From Acidobacteriota bacterium (GTDB taxonomy: Bacteria; Acidobacteriota; Vicinamibacteria; Vicinamibacterales; UBA2999), in the NCBI GenBank assembly GCA_947465275.1, contig CANIAI010000011.1:1-17142 (forward strand): a stretch of 17,142 bases of DNA, read 5' to 3'. The notes under the pieces were generated by a model that saw only the letters and a program-made list of their open reading frames with translations, was not told where the DNA came from and ran no database searches. Position numbers and translations under genes: made by a program. Each line of letters opens with the position of its first letter. Position 1 is the stretch's first letter. Below are positions 1-9,712 of this stretch, one piece after another.

Positions 1-1646
1 CCCCCGCTGCCGCCGCCCTTGCGCTTGCCACCGCGTCCCTGGCCGCCGCGACCACCCTGGCCGCCGCCGCTGCCACCGCCGCGCGAGCCGGCCGGCTTCA
101 CCAGGTTGCCGTGCTCGTCGAAGTCGGGCTGGCGTTCGTTCGGGTCGACGTCGAACTCGATGTCCAGCAGCGACGACCGCTTGACCGGCACCTCTTCGGG
201 ATCGACCAGGTCGGCGTCGGCAACCACCTCGACCGATTCGGTGACCGCCTCGGCCGCCACCGTGACCGAACCCTCGGCCCCGCCGGCCGCGCCAGCGTCA
301 CCGGCGTCACCCGCCGGCTGAATCTCCTCGACCGACACCGCCTCGACCAGGCCGCTCTCGGCCCCCTGCGCGAGCGTGTCGAGATCGACCTCGACCGGCA
401 GCGTCTCTCCGTCGCCGCCCTGCTCGTCACCGCCCTGATCACCGCCGACCGCCACGTTGCCGTCGGCCTGGGCCGCCTCACCGGTCATGCCGGCACCCGG
501 GAACACGCGAATCGCGCCCTGACGGTCGCGCTCGATCCGGAGCACGCCTTCCTTGCCGGCGGCGCGGAGCAGGTCGACCACGGAGGCGAAGCCGTACTTC
601 CGCTCGTCGAAGCCCTCAATGCTGTTGCGCAGGAACTGCTTCGCCTGGCGCACGTACATCGGCCAGCGGGTGGCGGCGCTGAGCGCCTGCTGCACCGCCC
701 GGATGCCTTCGGCGGTCGCCTCGGGCGAGCTGTTCAGCGGCTCACCGGACGCCTCTTCGGGGGCAGCCCCCTCGGCGTGCGGCTCGCCCGTCGCGGGCAC
801 CTCGGCGACGTTCGCCGTGGCGAGCGGGGCGTCGGCGATGGCGGCCATGGCGTCTTCGCTCGCCTCGACCAGCATGCTGCGACCCGCGTGACGCAGCGTC
901 ACCGCGCCGGTCTCGGCGACCTTCTCCATGAAGTCGCGGAAGCTGCTGGCGCCGTAGTTCCGTTCCGAGAACGTCGAGTCGAGCTGCAGCAGCGTGCTCT
1001 TGAGCAGGCCGAGCTGCGGCGTGACCTCGCGCTCCGACAGCACCTTGAGGGCGCGCTTGACCAGCGGCAGCGCCTTGGTGACGTCGCCGGCCGACGAGGT
1101 CGACTGCCGGCCGCCACGTTCCTGGTTGCGGCCGCCGCCGCGGCTACTGCCGCCGCCGCTGCTGCTGCTGCCGAGCAGGTTCTCGTAGGCGATGAACTCG
1201 TGACAGTTCTTCTGCATCGTGACGCTGGTGAACTGGCGTCCGCCGACGACGATGACCTTGCGTCCGTACTGCTTGAGCTTCTCGACCAGCGAGATGAAGT
1301 CGCTGTCGCCGCCCACGATGACGAACACGGTGATGTGGTCGTGCGTGAACGCCATCTCGAGGGCGTCGAGCGCCATGGTGATGTCGGCGCCGTTCTTGTC
1401 GCCGCCCGGGGTGACATTGCGCTGCACCATCCGGATGGCGTGCTGGGTCAGGACGCGGCTGTAGTCGCCCGCGCGCTTCCAGTCGCTGTAGGCGATCTTG
1501 GTGACAATCTCGCCGCGCTCCTTGATCGCCTCGAGCACCAGGCCGATGTCGAACTGGTTGCCGATGGTGCTCTTCACACCGATTTCGACGTTGTCGAAGT
1601 CGATGAACACGGCGATCCGTGCGCTGCGGGTTTCAGGTGTATTCAT
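1..1646 (-). CDS. NYN-domain putative RNase with two LOTUS (OST-HTH) domains and RGG-like tail; 3' end beyond window
   Basis: LabA/DUF88-like protein: an N-terminal NYN (PIN-like) nuclease domain followed by two predicted RNA-binding winged helices. Translating the minus strand gives an open frame to the window edge (about 548 codons, no stop). NYN domain is about residues 8-155, with acidic residues in FIDFDN (D16, D18), GADI (D88) and GGDSDF (D114, D116), the expected metal-binding set. A Ser/Gly/Arg linker (about 157-185) precedes LOTUS 1 (about 188-258) and LOTUS 2 (about 310-383; contains FDERKYGF). An acidic Ala/Glu/Asp region follows, then a tail of GGR, RGG and GKRKGG repeats. Established: the family is a metal-dependent RNase fold, and LOTUS domains bind RNA. 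RNA processing or decay is inferred. Start: ATG at 1646; an in-frame ATG at 1658 would add MDFP. Neither has a clear Shine-Dalgarno sequence. The gene lies 277 nt downstream of the topoisomerase gene on the same strand. Confidence 0.88.
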   Translation of the reverse strand, partial: MNTPETRSARIAVFIDFDNVEIGVKSTIGNQFDIGLVLEAIKERGEIVTKIAYSDWKRAGDYSRVLTQHAIRMVQRNVTPGGDKNGADITMALDALEMAFTHDHITVFVIVGGDSDFISLVEKLKQYGRKVIVVGGRQFTSVTMQKNCHEFIAYENLLGSSSSGGGSSRGGGRNQERGGRQSTSSAGDVTKALPLVKRALKVLSEREVTPQLGLLKSTLLQLDSTFSERNYGASSFRDFMEKVAETGAVTLRHAGRSMLVEASEDAMAAIADAPLATANVAEVPATGEPHAEGAAPEEASGEPLNSSPEATAEGIRAVQQALSAATRWPMYVRQAKQFLRNSIEGFDERKYGFASVVDLLRAAGKEGVLRIERDRQGAIRVFPGAGMTGEAAQADGNVAVGGDQGGDEQGGDGETLPVEVDLDTLAQGAESGLVEAVSVEEIQPAGDAGDAGAAGGAEGSVTVAAEAVTESVEVVADADLVDPEEVPVKRSSLLDIEFDVDPNERQPDFDEHGNLVKPAGSRGGGSGGGQGGRGGQGRGGKRKGGGSG

Positions 1647-1699
1647 TGGGAAGTCCATAGGGCCTGCGCGGGTGGGCTGAGGGGAAGGCTGGCCTGCCG

Positions 1700-1740
1700 C
1701 GGCCGTTTCATCGGCCGGGGGCGCCCCCCGATCGTCGGGG
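1700..1740. repeat. Two hairpins in the presumed leader of the NYN gene
   Basis: Two perfect inverted repeats lie between the candidate -10 at 1828-1833 and the NYN start. One is CGGCCG at 1700-1705 pairing with CGGCCG at 1712-1717 (6-nt loop). The other is CCCCGA at 1726-1731 pairing with TCGGGG at 1735-1740 (3-nt loop). If transcription starts near 1821, the leader would be about 160 to 175 nt and contain both. Neither is followed by a T-run. They could be leader structure, or chance in GC-rich DNA. Confidence 0.35.
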
Positions 1741-1827
1741 AACCCCTGTAGCACGCGCGTCAGGTGAAGGTGAACGGTGCTCACTCGAGCCGCGGGGCTT
1801 TCCCAGCCGGGCGCTCGAGGACACGAC

Positions 1828-1833
1828 AGTATA
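1828..1833 (-). promoter_or_regulatory. Candidate -10 element (TATACT) upstream of the NYN gene
   Basis: Reading the minus strand, TATACT matches the sigma-70 -10 consensus at five of six positions and stands out in very GC-rich flanks. There is no recognisable -35 at 16-18 nt. It is the only good -10 in the 277-nt gap before the NYN gene. A copy of CTGTCG (minus) abuts it at 1824-1829. Confidence 0.45.
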
Positions 1834-1844
1834 GCCCGGCCGGG

Positions 1845-1859
1845 CCCCGGCAGCCGGGG
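1845..1859 (-). terminator. Possible hairpin terminator after the topoisomerase gene
   Basis: CCCCGG (1845-1850) and CCGGGG (1854-1859) form a perfect 6-bp stem with a 3-nt loop, about 65 nt past the topoisomerase stop codon on the minus strand. No U-tract follows, so this is not a classical intrinsic terminator. It may only stabilise a 3' end. Confidence 0.25.
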
Positions 1860-1862
1860 AAT

Positions 1863-1882
1863 GCGACAGGACGCGACAGAAC
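1863..1882. repeat. Tandem 10-bp direct repeat upstream of the NYN promoter
   Basis: GCGACAGGAC (1863-1872) is followed directly by GCGACAGAAC (1873-1882), 9 of 10 identical. The core CGACAG recurs at 1824-1829, overlapping the TATACT hexamer. The three cores are 10 and 40 bp apart, so they sit on one face of the helix. This is a possible regulator-binding array, inferred from spacing only. Confidence 0.4.
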
Positions 1883-1923
1883 CGGCTCCCCGGGGTCCCT
1901 GGAGGCGGGGGGCCGGCAGGCGC

Positions 1924-4446
<2,523 letters not shown>

Positions 4447-4453
4447 GCGAAGG

Positions 4454-4459
4454 ATCTTA
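4454..4459 (-). promoter_or_regulatory. Leaderless-type -10 (TAAGAT) for the topoisomerase gene
   Basis: On the minus strand TAAGAT is followed by exactly 7 nt and then the GTG start at 4446. A -10 at this distance places transcription initiation at or next to the start codon. No Shine-Dalgarno sequence is present. One of several similarly placed hexamers in the window. Confidence 0.55.
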
Positions 4460-4472
4460 CCGGATGCGGGTT

Positions 4473-4478
4473 TATGAT
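4473..4478 (+). promoter_or_regulatory. Candidate -10 (TATGAT) for the DinB-DUF2461 unit
   Basis: TATGAT matches the -10 consensus at five of six positions. It would start transcription near 4485, giving a leader of about 39 nt that contains the Shine-Dalgarno AGGAG at 4509-4513. No good -35 is visible. It is divergent from the TAAGAT element of the topoisomerase gene, 13 bp away. Confidence 0.45.
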
Positions 4479-4523
4479 CGAGCGTTCACCCAGCCAACCG
4501 AGACACAGAGGAGAGACCCGACG

Positions 4524-5048
4524 ATGCTGCCCTACGGCCCCAAGGACTTCGCCAACGCATTTCTGACCGTTCGCAACAACACCATCAAGGCGGCGGAGGA
4601 GATTCCCGAGGAGCAGTACGACTTCTCGCCGGCCCCCGGCGGCCGCACCGTGCGGCAGCTGCTGACGCACATCGCGTTCGGCAACGAGTTCAACCGCAAG
4701 GCGCAGGGCGACCGGCTCACGACGCTCAAGGGGTTCGACTTCCCGGCGTTCATCGGTCCGCTCATGGCCGAAGAGCAGAAGCCGCGCACCAAGGCGGAGC
4801 TGCTCGCGCTGCTGCGCAGCCGCGGTGACGAGTTCGCGGCGTGGCTCGGCGGGCTCGATGAAGCGATGCTGGCGGAGCGGATCGAGATGCCTCAGCCGGG
4901 CGAGACGAAGACCCGATTCGAGATGCTGCTCGGCGTGAAGGAGCACGAGATGCACCACCGCGGGCAGCTGATGATCTCGCAGCGCCTGGTCGGCATCACC
5001 CCGCACCTCACCCGCGCCATGATGGAGCGGATGGCGGCGCGCTCGTAG
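4524..5048 (+). CDS. DinB-family (four-helix-bundle) putative metal-dependent enzyme
   Basis: 174 aa, with the DinB/YfiT-like fold. Candidate metal ligands are His49 (QLLTHIAFGNEF) and the HEMHH segment (His141 and His145, an HxxxH pair), matching the three-histidine site of the family. Known members include thiol S-transferases and damage-inducible proteins of unknown reaction; no substrate can be read from the sequence. ATG 4524 is chosen because AGGAG lies at 4509-4513, 10 nt upstream, and the family homology begins there. The frame is open back to 4425, but those codons overlap the topoisomerase start region and look non-coding. The DUF2461 gene follows after 11 nt on the same strand. Confidence 0.87.
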   Translation: MLPYGPKDFANAFLTVRNNTIKAAEEIPEEQYDFSPAPGGRTVRQLLTHIAFGNEFNRKAQGDRLTTLKGFDFPAFIGPLMAEEQKPRTKAELLALLRSRGDEFAAWLGGLDEAMLAERIEMPQPGETKTRFEMLLGVKEHEMHHRGQLMISQRLVGITPHLTRAMMERMAARS

Positions 5049-5059
5049 AAGGATCCCTG

Positions 5060-5737
5060 ATGGCCGCTGTCTTCACGCCCCGCACGGTCCGCTTCCTCCG
5101 CACCCTCGCGCGCAACAACGACCGCGAGTGGTTCAAGGCCCACAAGGCGGAGTACGAGCAGGACGTCCAGGCGCCGATGGTGGCCGTGGTCGCGAGGCTG
5201 GCGGACGACTTCGCCGGCTTCGCACCCGAACTCGTCGCCGACCCGCGGGTGTCGCTCTTCCGCATCTACCGCGACACGCGCTTCAGCGAAGACAAGTCGC
5301 CGCTGAAGACGCACATCGGCGCGCACTTTCCCACCCGTGGGTTTCCGAAGGGCGAGGGCGCCGGGCTCTACTTCGAGGTGGCGCCGACCGGCATCTGGAT
5401 TGGGGGCGGGCTCTACCGTCCGCCCACGGCGGCGCTCGTGCGGCTGCGAGAGGCGATCGCGCTGAACCCGAAGAAGTTGCAGAAGATCGTGACCGCGCCG
5501 GCGTTCAAGGACGCCGTCGGCGCGCTCGACGGTGAGCGGCTGAAGGGTGTGCCGCGCGGCTACCCGGCCGACCATCCGGCGGCGGATCTCCTGAAGTTCA
5601 AGCAGTTCATCGCCGGCACCGAGCGCGAGGCGGCGTATGCGAGCGACCCCGGGTTCTATCCGGATCTGCTGAAGGTGTTCCGTGCGGTGCTGCCGCTGGT
5701 GCGCTACCTGAATGCCGCGCTCGCGCCGCTGAAGTAG
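5060..5737 (+). CDS. DUF2461 (TIGR02453-type) protein of unknown function
   Basis: 225 aa, a full-length member of the conserved DUF2461 family. Typical features are an N-terminal helical FTPRTVRFLRTLARNNDREWF stretch (about 5-25), the signature LFRIYRDTRFSEDKSPLKTH (about 66-85), then GLYFEV and WIGGGLYRPP. No signal peptide or membrane segment, so probably cytoplasmic. The biochemical role is unknown for the family. AGAAGGA ends about 7 nt before the ATG, overlapping the end of the DinB gene. With the 11-nt spacing this indicates co-transcription and probably coupled translation. Confidence 0.88.
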   Translation: MAAVFTPRTVRFLRTLARNNDREWFKAHKAEYEQDVQAPMVAVVARLADDFAGFAPELVADPRVSLFRIYRDTRFSEDKSPLKTHIGAHFPTRGFPKGEGAGLYFEVAPTGIWIGGGLYRPPTAALVRLREAIALNPKKLQKIVTAPAFKDAVGALDGERLKGVPRGYPADHPAADLLKFKQFIAGTEREAAYASDPGFYPDLLKVFRAVLPLVRYLNAALAPLK

Positions 5738-5949
5738 CCGCGACGTCATGGCACGCCTATTTCCTTGACACGCCTTTCGCACAGGCCCGGCACGACCTCG
5801 GCGATCCCGGTGAGAAGGCCTCATTACGGGGGCTCTGCTGATGTGCGTGAGACGACCGTGAGCGGGCAAGGCGTGGGCGTCATCTCAGGCTGCGATCGCC
5901 TCACCTGAGGCATCCTGCGGGCCCGACAATCACGGGCGTACGATGCGGC
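5738..5949. other. Intergenic region before the HNH gene
   Basis: 212 nt without a supported gene. It holds a short palindrome, CCTCA-cc-TGAGG, around 5899-5910, and the leaderless-type -10 of the HNH gene at its right end. A TTGACA at 5765-5770 has no partner -10 at a proper distance. Confidence 0.5.
5939..5944 (+). promoter_or_regulatory. Leaderless-type -10 (TACGAT) for the HNH gene
   Basis: TACGAT is followed by 5 nt (GCGGC) and then the ATG at 5950. No Shine-Dalgarno sequence lies in between, so the transcript would begin at or very near the start codon. No convincing -35. Confidence 0.5.
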
Positions 5950-7323
5950 ATGCACGCGGAGTCCTCGCTCGATCTCGTCTCCACACCCGCGCCCACCAAC
6001 AGCTACGCGCCGCCGCACGTCGAGCAGCTCGCCGACGCGATCGCGACGCTTGCCGCGCGGCTGCACGCGGCGACCTACGAGCTGCTGGTGCTGATCCGTC
6101 GGTTCGACGACGCCGGCGGCTGGAGCGGCGGGTTCGTCTCGTGCGCGCACTGGCTCCACTGGCGCACCGGCATCGACCTCGGGGCGGCGCGCGAGAAAGT
6201 GCGTGTGGCGAAGGCACTCGCCACGCTGCCGCTGATCAGCCAGGCGATGGAGACCGGACGGCTGTCGTACGCGAAGGTCCGGGCGCTCACGCGGGTCGCG
6301 ACTCCGGACGAAGAAGTGCGGCTGCTCGAGTTCGCGCACTGCGCGACCGCCGCGCAGGTCGAGCGGCTCGTACGCGCGTGGCGACGGGTCGACCGAGTCG
6401 CCGAGGCGGCCGACACCGAGCGGCGGCACCTGCAGCGCGAGCTGCGGATGTGGGTGGACGACGACGGGATGGTCGTTATCCGCGGGCGGCTCACGCCCGA
6501 GCTCGGCGCCGTGGTGCGGCGCGCAATCGACGCCGCGGCCGATCGGCTCTGGCGTGACGCAGAACCGACGACGACGTCGGTCACCGCGGCGACCGCCGGA
6601 CAGGAGGCGGGCACGCTGGCGCAGGAGGTGAGCTACGCCCAGCGACGGGCCGACGCGCTCGGGCTGATCGCCGAGTCAGCTCTCGCTGCAGGACTCGACC
6701 CCGGCACCACGGCCGACCGCTATCAAGTGGTGCTCCACGTCGATGCGGGGCTCGACTCCGGACTCGACGCGGGTGGCGCGATCGAGGACGATCCGCCCCT
6801 CCGCGTTTCCGCGGAAACGTCACGACGGCTGGCGTGCGATGCCTCGGTCGTCACCATGCCGCACGATACCTATGGCACGCCGCTCGAGGCAGGCCGGAAG
6901 ACGCGTACCATTCCGCCCGCGACGCGTCGGGCCCTCACCGCGCGCGACCACCACTGCCGCTTCCCGGGCTGCACCTCGCGGTATGTCGACGCGCATCACC
7001 TGCACCACTGGGCCGACGGCGGACCAACCTCGCTCGAGAATCTCGTGTTGCTCTGCCGCCGTCATCATCGCGCCGTGCACGAAGAGGGGTGGACGGTGTT
7101 GCTGGCGGCCGACGGACGCGTGCGCGTGTGGCGCCCGAACGGGACCGAACTGCTGGCCGTGCCACCGCCCGTCCTTCCTGGCGGATTCACACCCGAAGCG
7201 ACCGGCTTGCCTGACGTGCCGCATCCGCCCGTGCCTCTGCACGTGCCTCCCTACGAGCGGATGGACGTCGGGTACGTCGTCGACGTCCTCCACCCGCGCG
7301 CGCGGGTAAAGCTTGTAGGATGA
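5950..7323 (+). CDS. DUF222 / HNH endonuclease domain protein (13E12-repeat type)
   Basis: 457 aa. The N-terminal half (about 20-200) is a DUF222-type helical region including CAHWLHWRTGIDLGAAREKV and LSYAKVRALTRVAT. The C-terminal HNH nuclease domain (about 328-380) has CRFPGC, DAHHLHHW, SLENLVLLC and RRHHRAVH: paired Cys/His zinc ligands plus the catalytic His and Asn positions, all apparently intact. Established: HNH domains are metal-dependent DNA nucleases. DUF222-HNH proteins are multicopy in actinobacteria (the mycobacterial 13E12 family), but their role is not settled. The stop codon overlaps the ATG of the MutS-like gene (ATGA), so the two are very likely co-translated. No signal peptide or membrane segment. 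Confidence 0.9.
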   Translation: MHAESSLDLVSTPAPTNSYAPPHVEQLADAIATLAARLHAATYELLVLIRRFDDAGGWSGGFVSCAHWLHWRTGIDLGAAREKVRVAKALATLPLISQAMETGRLSYAKVRALTRVATPDEEVRLLEFAHCATAAQVERLVRAWRRVDRVAEAADTERRHLQRELRMWVDDDGMVVIRGRLTPELGAVVRRAIDAAADRLWRDAEPTTTSVTAATAGQEAGTLAQEVSYAQRRADALGLIAESALAAGLDPGTTADRYQVVLHVDAGLDSGLDAGGAIEDDPPLRVSAETSRRLACDASVVTMPHDTYGTPLEAGRKTRTIPPATRRALTARDHHCRFPGCTSRYVDAHHLHHWADGGPTSLENLVLLCRRHHRAVHEEGWTVLLAADGRVRVWRPNGTELLAVPPPVLPGGFTPEATGLPDVPHPPVPLHVPPYERMDVGYVVDVLHPRARVKLVG

Positions 7324-9155
7324 CGGGCATGTCCGCCGGCATCTCAGAACCCCGCCAGGAATACGCGGCACGCGTCGCCGCGCGCACCGCGTCCGCCGAG
7401 GCACTCGACCGGGTCGATGCCCGTGCCGCGACGCTGCGGCTGCTGACGTTCGGGCTCGCGGTCGCGATCGGCGTCTTCGCCTGGCGCGAGGCAATCAGCT
7501 GGTGGTGGCTGCTCCTGCCTGTCGGGATCTTCATCGGGCTGATCCGCTGGCATGACGGGGTGATCGCCAGGCGCGACGCGGCACGGCGCGCGATCGGGTT
7601 CTACGAACGCGGGCTCGCCCGCCTCCACGACCGCTGGATCGGCACCGGCGAGACCGGGGAGCGCTTCGCCGACCCGGCACACCTCTATTCAGGTGACCTC
7701 GATCTCTTCGGACGCGGCTCGCTCTTCGAGCTGCTCTCGGTGGCCCGCACCCGCGCCGGTGAAGAGACGCTCGCCCGGTGGCTCACGAATCCCGCCGGAC
7801 CCGACGAGGTGCGCACGCGTCAGGCGGCCGTCGGCGAACTCGCCCCGCGGCTCGACCTGCGCGAGGAGCTGTCGCTGGCCGGCAACGCCGTCGGGACCGC
7901 CGTCCATCCCGCCACGCTCGTCCGCTGGGCCGAGCAGCCGCCGCAGCTTCCCGGCGGGTGGCTGCAGCCCGCGGCCGCCGTCCTCACCGTGCTCGCGATC
8001 GTGACGATCGTGATGTGGGGGACGACTGGCAACGTCGTGCCGCTCGTCGTGGTGTTCGCCCTCGAGGCGCTGCTCTTCTTCAGCCACCGCGATCGCATCA
8101 TGCAGGTGCTGCACGCGGCCGGCGGCTGGTCGCGCGACCTCGACGTGCTCGCGCAGCTGCTGGGCCGCCTGCACGGCGAGACCTTTACGTCGCCACGGCT
8201 CGAGGGGCTGCGCCAGCGGCTCGCCGCGTCAGGGGCTCCGCCGGCCACCGCCATCCGCCGGCTGCATCGCCTGTCGGAGATGCACGACTGGCAGCACAAC
8301 ATGGTGTTCGCCGCGATTGGCGCGCCGCTGCTCTGGGACACGCACGTCGCGCTCGCGATGGAGCGCTGGCGGACGCAGCACGGTCCGTCGGTGCGCGCGT
8401 GGCTCGAGGTCGTCGGCGAGTTCGAGGCGCTCGCCTCGCTGGCCACCTACCGGTACGAGCGGCCGGGCGACACGTGGCCGGAGATCGTTGACCCCGAACG
8501 TTCGAAGGCGCCGCTCTTCGAGGGCACTGCGCTCGGACATCCGCTGCTGCCGCAGGACCGGATGATTCGCAACGACGTGCGGCTCGTCGACCCCACGCGC
8601 CTGCTCGTCGTGAGCGGATCGAACATGTCTGGGAAGAGCACGCTGCTGCGCACCGTTGGCATCAACGCCGTGCTCGCGTTCGCCGGCGCGCCCGTCCGTG
8701 CGTCACGGCTGCGGCTCACGCCGCTGGCGCTTGGCGCCACGCTCCGCATCCAGGACTCGCTGCAGGAAGGGCGCTCGCGCTTCTTCGCCGAGATCACCCG
8801 GCTCCGCGAGATTGCCGAGCGGGCGACGGATGTCGGCCAGGGGAAGGGACCGGCCGTGCTCTTCCTGCTCGACGAGATCTTCCACGGCACCAACTCGCAC
8901 GACCGGGTGATTGGCGCCACCGGCGTGCTCCACTCGCTGATCGACCGCGGCGCCATCGGCTTCGTCACCACGCACGACCTCGCGCTGACGAAGGTCGCCG
9001 CCGAGCTCTCGCCGCGGGCCCTGAACGTCCACTTCGAGGACCGTTTCGAGGCGGGTGAGATCACCTTCGACTACACGATGAAGGACGGGCCGGTGACGCG
9101 CAGCAATGCGCTCGCGCTCATGCGGGCGGTGGGGCTGGACGTCGACGCGGGGTAG
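7320..9155 (+). CDS. Membrane-anchored MutS-like ATPase
   Basis: 611 aa. The MutS-type ABC ATPase domain is at the C-terminus: Walker A GSNMSGKSTLL (about 432-442), a signature region QDSLQEGRSRFFAEITRL (about 478-495), Walker B VLFLLDEIFHGTNS (about 513-526) and the conserved TTHD. The middle (about 260-400) resembles the MutS core and lever region. The mismatch-recognition domain I with its Phe-X-Glu motif is absent. Hydrophobic segments near 41-77 and 215-255 predict membrane anchoring, as in the short MutS-like proteins of several phyla; function there is not established. A role in canonical mismatch repair is unlikely. ATG 7320 overlaps the HNH stop; a second ATG at 7329, with AGGA 8 nt before it and TAGGAT 7 nt before it, is an equally good start. 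Confidence 0.88.
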   Translation: MTGMSAGISEPRQEYAARVAARTASAEALDRVDARAATLRLLTFGLAVAIGVFAWREAISWWWLLLPVGIFIGLIRWHDGVIARRDAARRAIGFYERGLARLHDRWIGTGETGERFADPAHLYSGDLDLFGRGSLFELLSVARTRAGEETLARWLTNPAGPDEVRTRQAAVGELAPRLDLREELSLAGNAVGTAVHPATLVRWAEQPPQLPGGWLQPAAAVLTVLAIVTIVMWGTTGNVVPLVVVFALEALLFFSHRDRIMQVLHAAGGWSRDLDVLAQLLGRLHGETFTSPRLEGLRQRLAASGAPPATAIRRLHRLSEMHDWQHNMVFAAIGAPLLWDTHVALAMERWRTQHGPSVRAWLEVVGEFEALASLATYRYERPGDTWPEIVDPERSKAPLFEGTALGHPLLPQDRMIRNDVRLVDPTRLLVVSGSNMSGKSTLLRTVGINAVLAFAGAPVRASRLRLTPLALGATLRIQDSLQEGRSRFFAEITRLREIAERATDVGQGKGPAVLFLLDEIFHGTNSHDRVIGATGVLHSLIDRGAIGFVTTHDLALTKVAAELSPRALNVHFEDRFEAGEITFDYTMKDGPVTRSNALALMRAVGLDVDAG

Positions 9156-9161
9156 GCGGTC

Positions 9162-9428
9162 TCAGACCTCTTTGAGGCGACCGGACGCGTACTTGTGCAA
9201 CAGGCTGGCGATCAGCGTCTGGTACGGCAACCCTTCCACCAGAGCCCGCTTCTGAATCGCCTCCAGGTCCTTGCTCGAGAGACGGATATTCAGCCGTCGG
9301 TCCTTCTTGAACGTCGCCTTGGCGTAGCGCGCGTAGCGGCTGCGCTCCCTCTTCGCGGTGCCAGCGGGCTTCCACTCCCCTCGCTCGACTGACTCGAGCA
9401 GGTCCTTTTCGTCGGCATCAAGCTTCAT
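9162..9428 (-). CDS. Ribbon-helix-helix antitoxin of a type II toxin-antitoxin pair
   Basis: 88 aa. The C-terminal half is a ribbon-helix-helix DNA-binding fold: strand RRLNIRL (44-50), helix SSKDLEAIQKRA (51-62), turn LPYQ (67-70) and helix TLIASLLHKYASG (71-83). The N-terminus (ADEKDLLESVERGEWKP) would be the toxin-neutralising arm. Such antitoxins bind their toxin and repress their own promoter. The gene is downstream of the toxin, the BrnTA-like order, and overlaps it by 11 bp. Shine-Dalgarno AGGAG at 9440-9436, inside the toxin gene, lies 7 nt before the ATG, so it is translated from the same mRNA. Confidence 0.86.
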   Translation of the reverse strand: MKLDADEKDLLESVERGEWKPAGTAKRERSRYARYAKATFKKDRRLNIRLSSKDLEAIQKRALVEGLPYQTLIASLLHKYASGRLKEV

Positions 9429-9708
9429 CGCCGGACTCCTCCCCGAGATATTGCTTCGTGGCCTTCCGACTCGGGATGATCGTCTTCAGGAAGACCGTGC
9501 GCTCGTCCTCGACGAATGGCACGAGGTACACGTACTCGTCTCGCCGGACGACGAAAATCCACTGGCCGGGGTAGCGGTCGGGATGCGGGTGCTCGAGGAT
9601 GTCGAGCAGGTCGCCGCGCTCGATGTGGAACACAACATCTTCGAATCCGATCTCGCGGTCCGCCCTGAGCTTCGCGTTCTTGGCGTCGTCCCAGACGAAG
9701 ACCTTCAC
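9418..9708 (-). CDS. BrnT/RelE-like toxin of a type II toxin-antitoxin pair
   Basis: 96 aa. Small beta-rich protein beginning KVFVWDDAKNAKLRADREIG and ending VFLKTIIPSRKATKQYL, a pattern I recognise from BrnT-like toxin families. Presumed ribosome-dependent or free RNase by family analogy; catalytic residues cannot be assigned with confidence (candidates are Arg15, His28, Arg81 and Lys82). Start is GTG 9708, with no Shine-Dalgarno sequence but TAGCCT exactly 7 nt upstream. The first gene of the pair, it overlaps the antitoxin by 11 bp. Two overlapping palindromes upstream fit autoregulation. It lies between two plus-strand genes, consistent with separate acquisition, though base composition is not obviously different. 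Confidence 0.8.
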   Translation of the reverse strand: MKVFVWDDAKNAKLRADREIGFEDVVFHIERGDLLDILEHPHPDRYPGQWIFVVRRDEYVYLVPFVEDERTVFLKTIIPSRKATKQYLGEESGDEA

Positions 9709-9712
9709 AGAT

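Noticed and set aside
111..1751. 546-codon plus-strand open frame opposite the NYN gene
   Set aside because: Arg/Leu/Val/Asp-rich shadow composition with no recognisable domain; the opposite strand encodes an intact NYN-LOTUS protein.
5765..5770. TTGACA as a -35 element
   Set aside because: No -10-like hexamer lies 15-19 nt downstream and the next gene starts 180 nt away.
7316..7321. TAGGAT 7 nt before ATG 7329 as a promoter of the MutS-like gene
   Set aside because: It fits the leaderless pattern, but the gene also overlaps the HNH gene by ATGA and AGGA could serve as a Shine-Dalgarno, so this case is ambiguous and not counted.
9162..9708. Toxin-antitoxin pair as part of a larger mobile element
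   Set aside because: No integrase, transposase, tRNA or flanking direct repeats are visible, and base composition looks like that of the neighbours.
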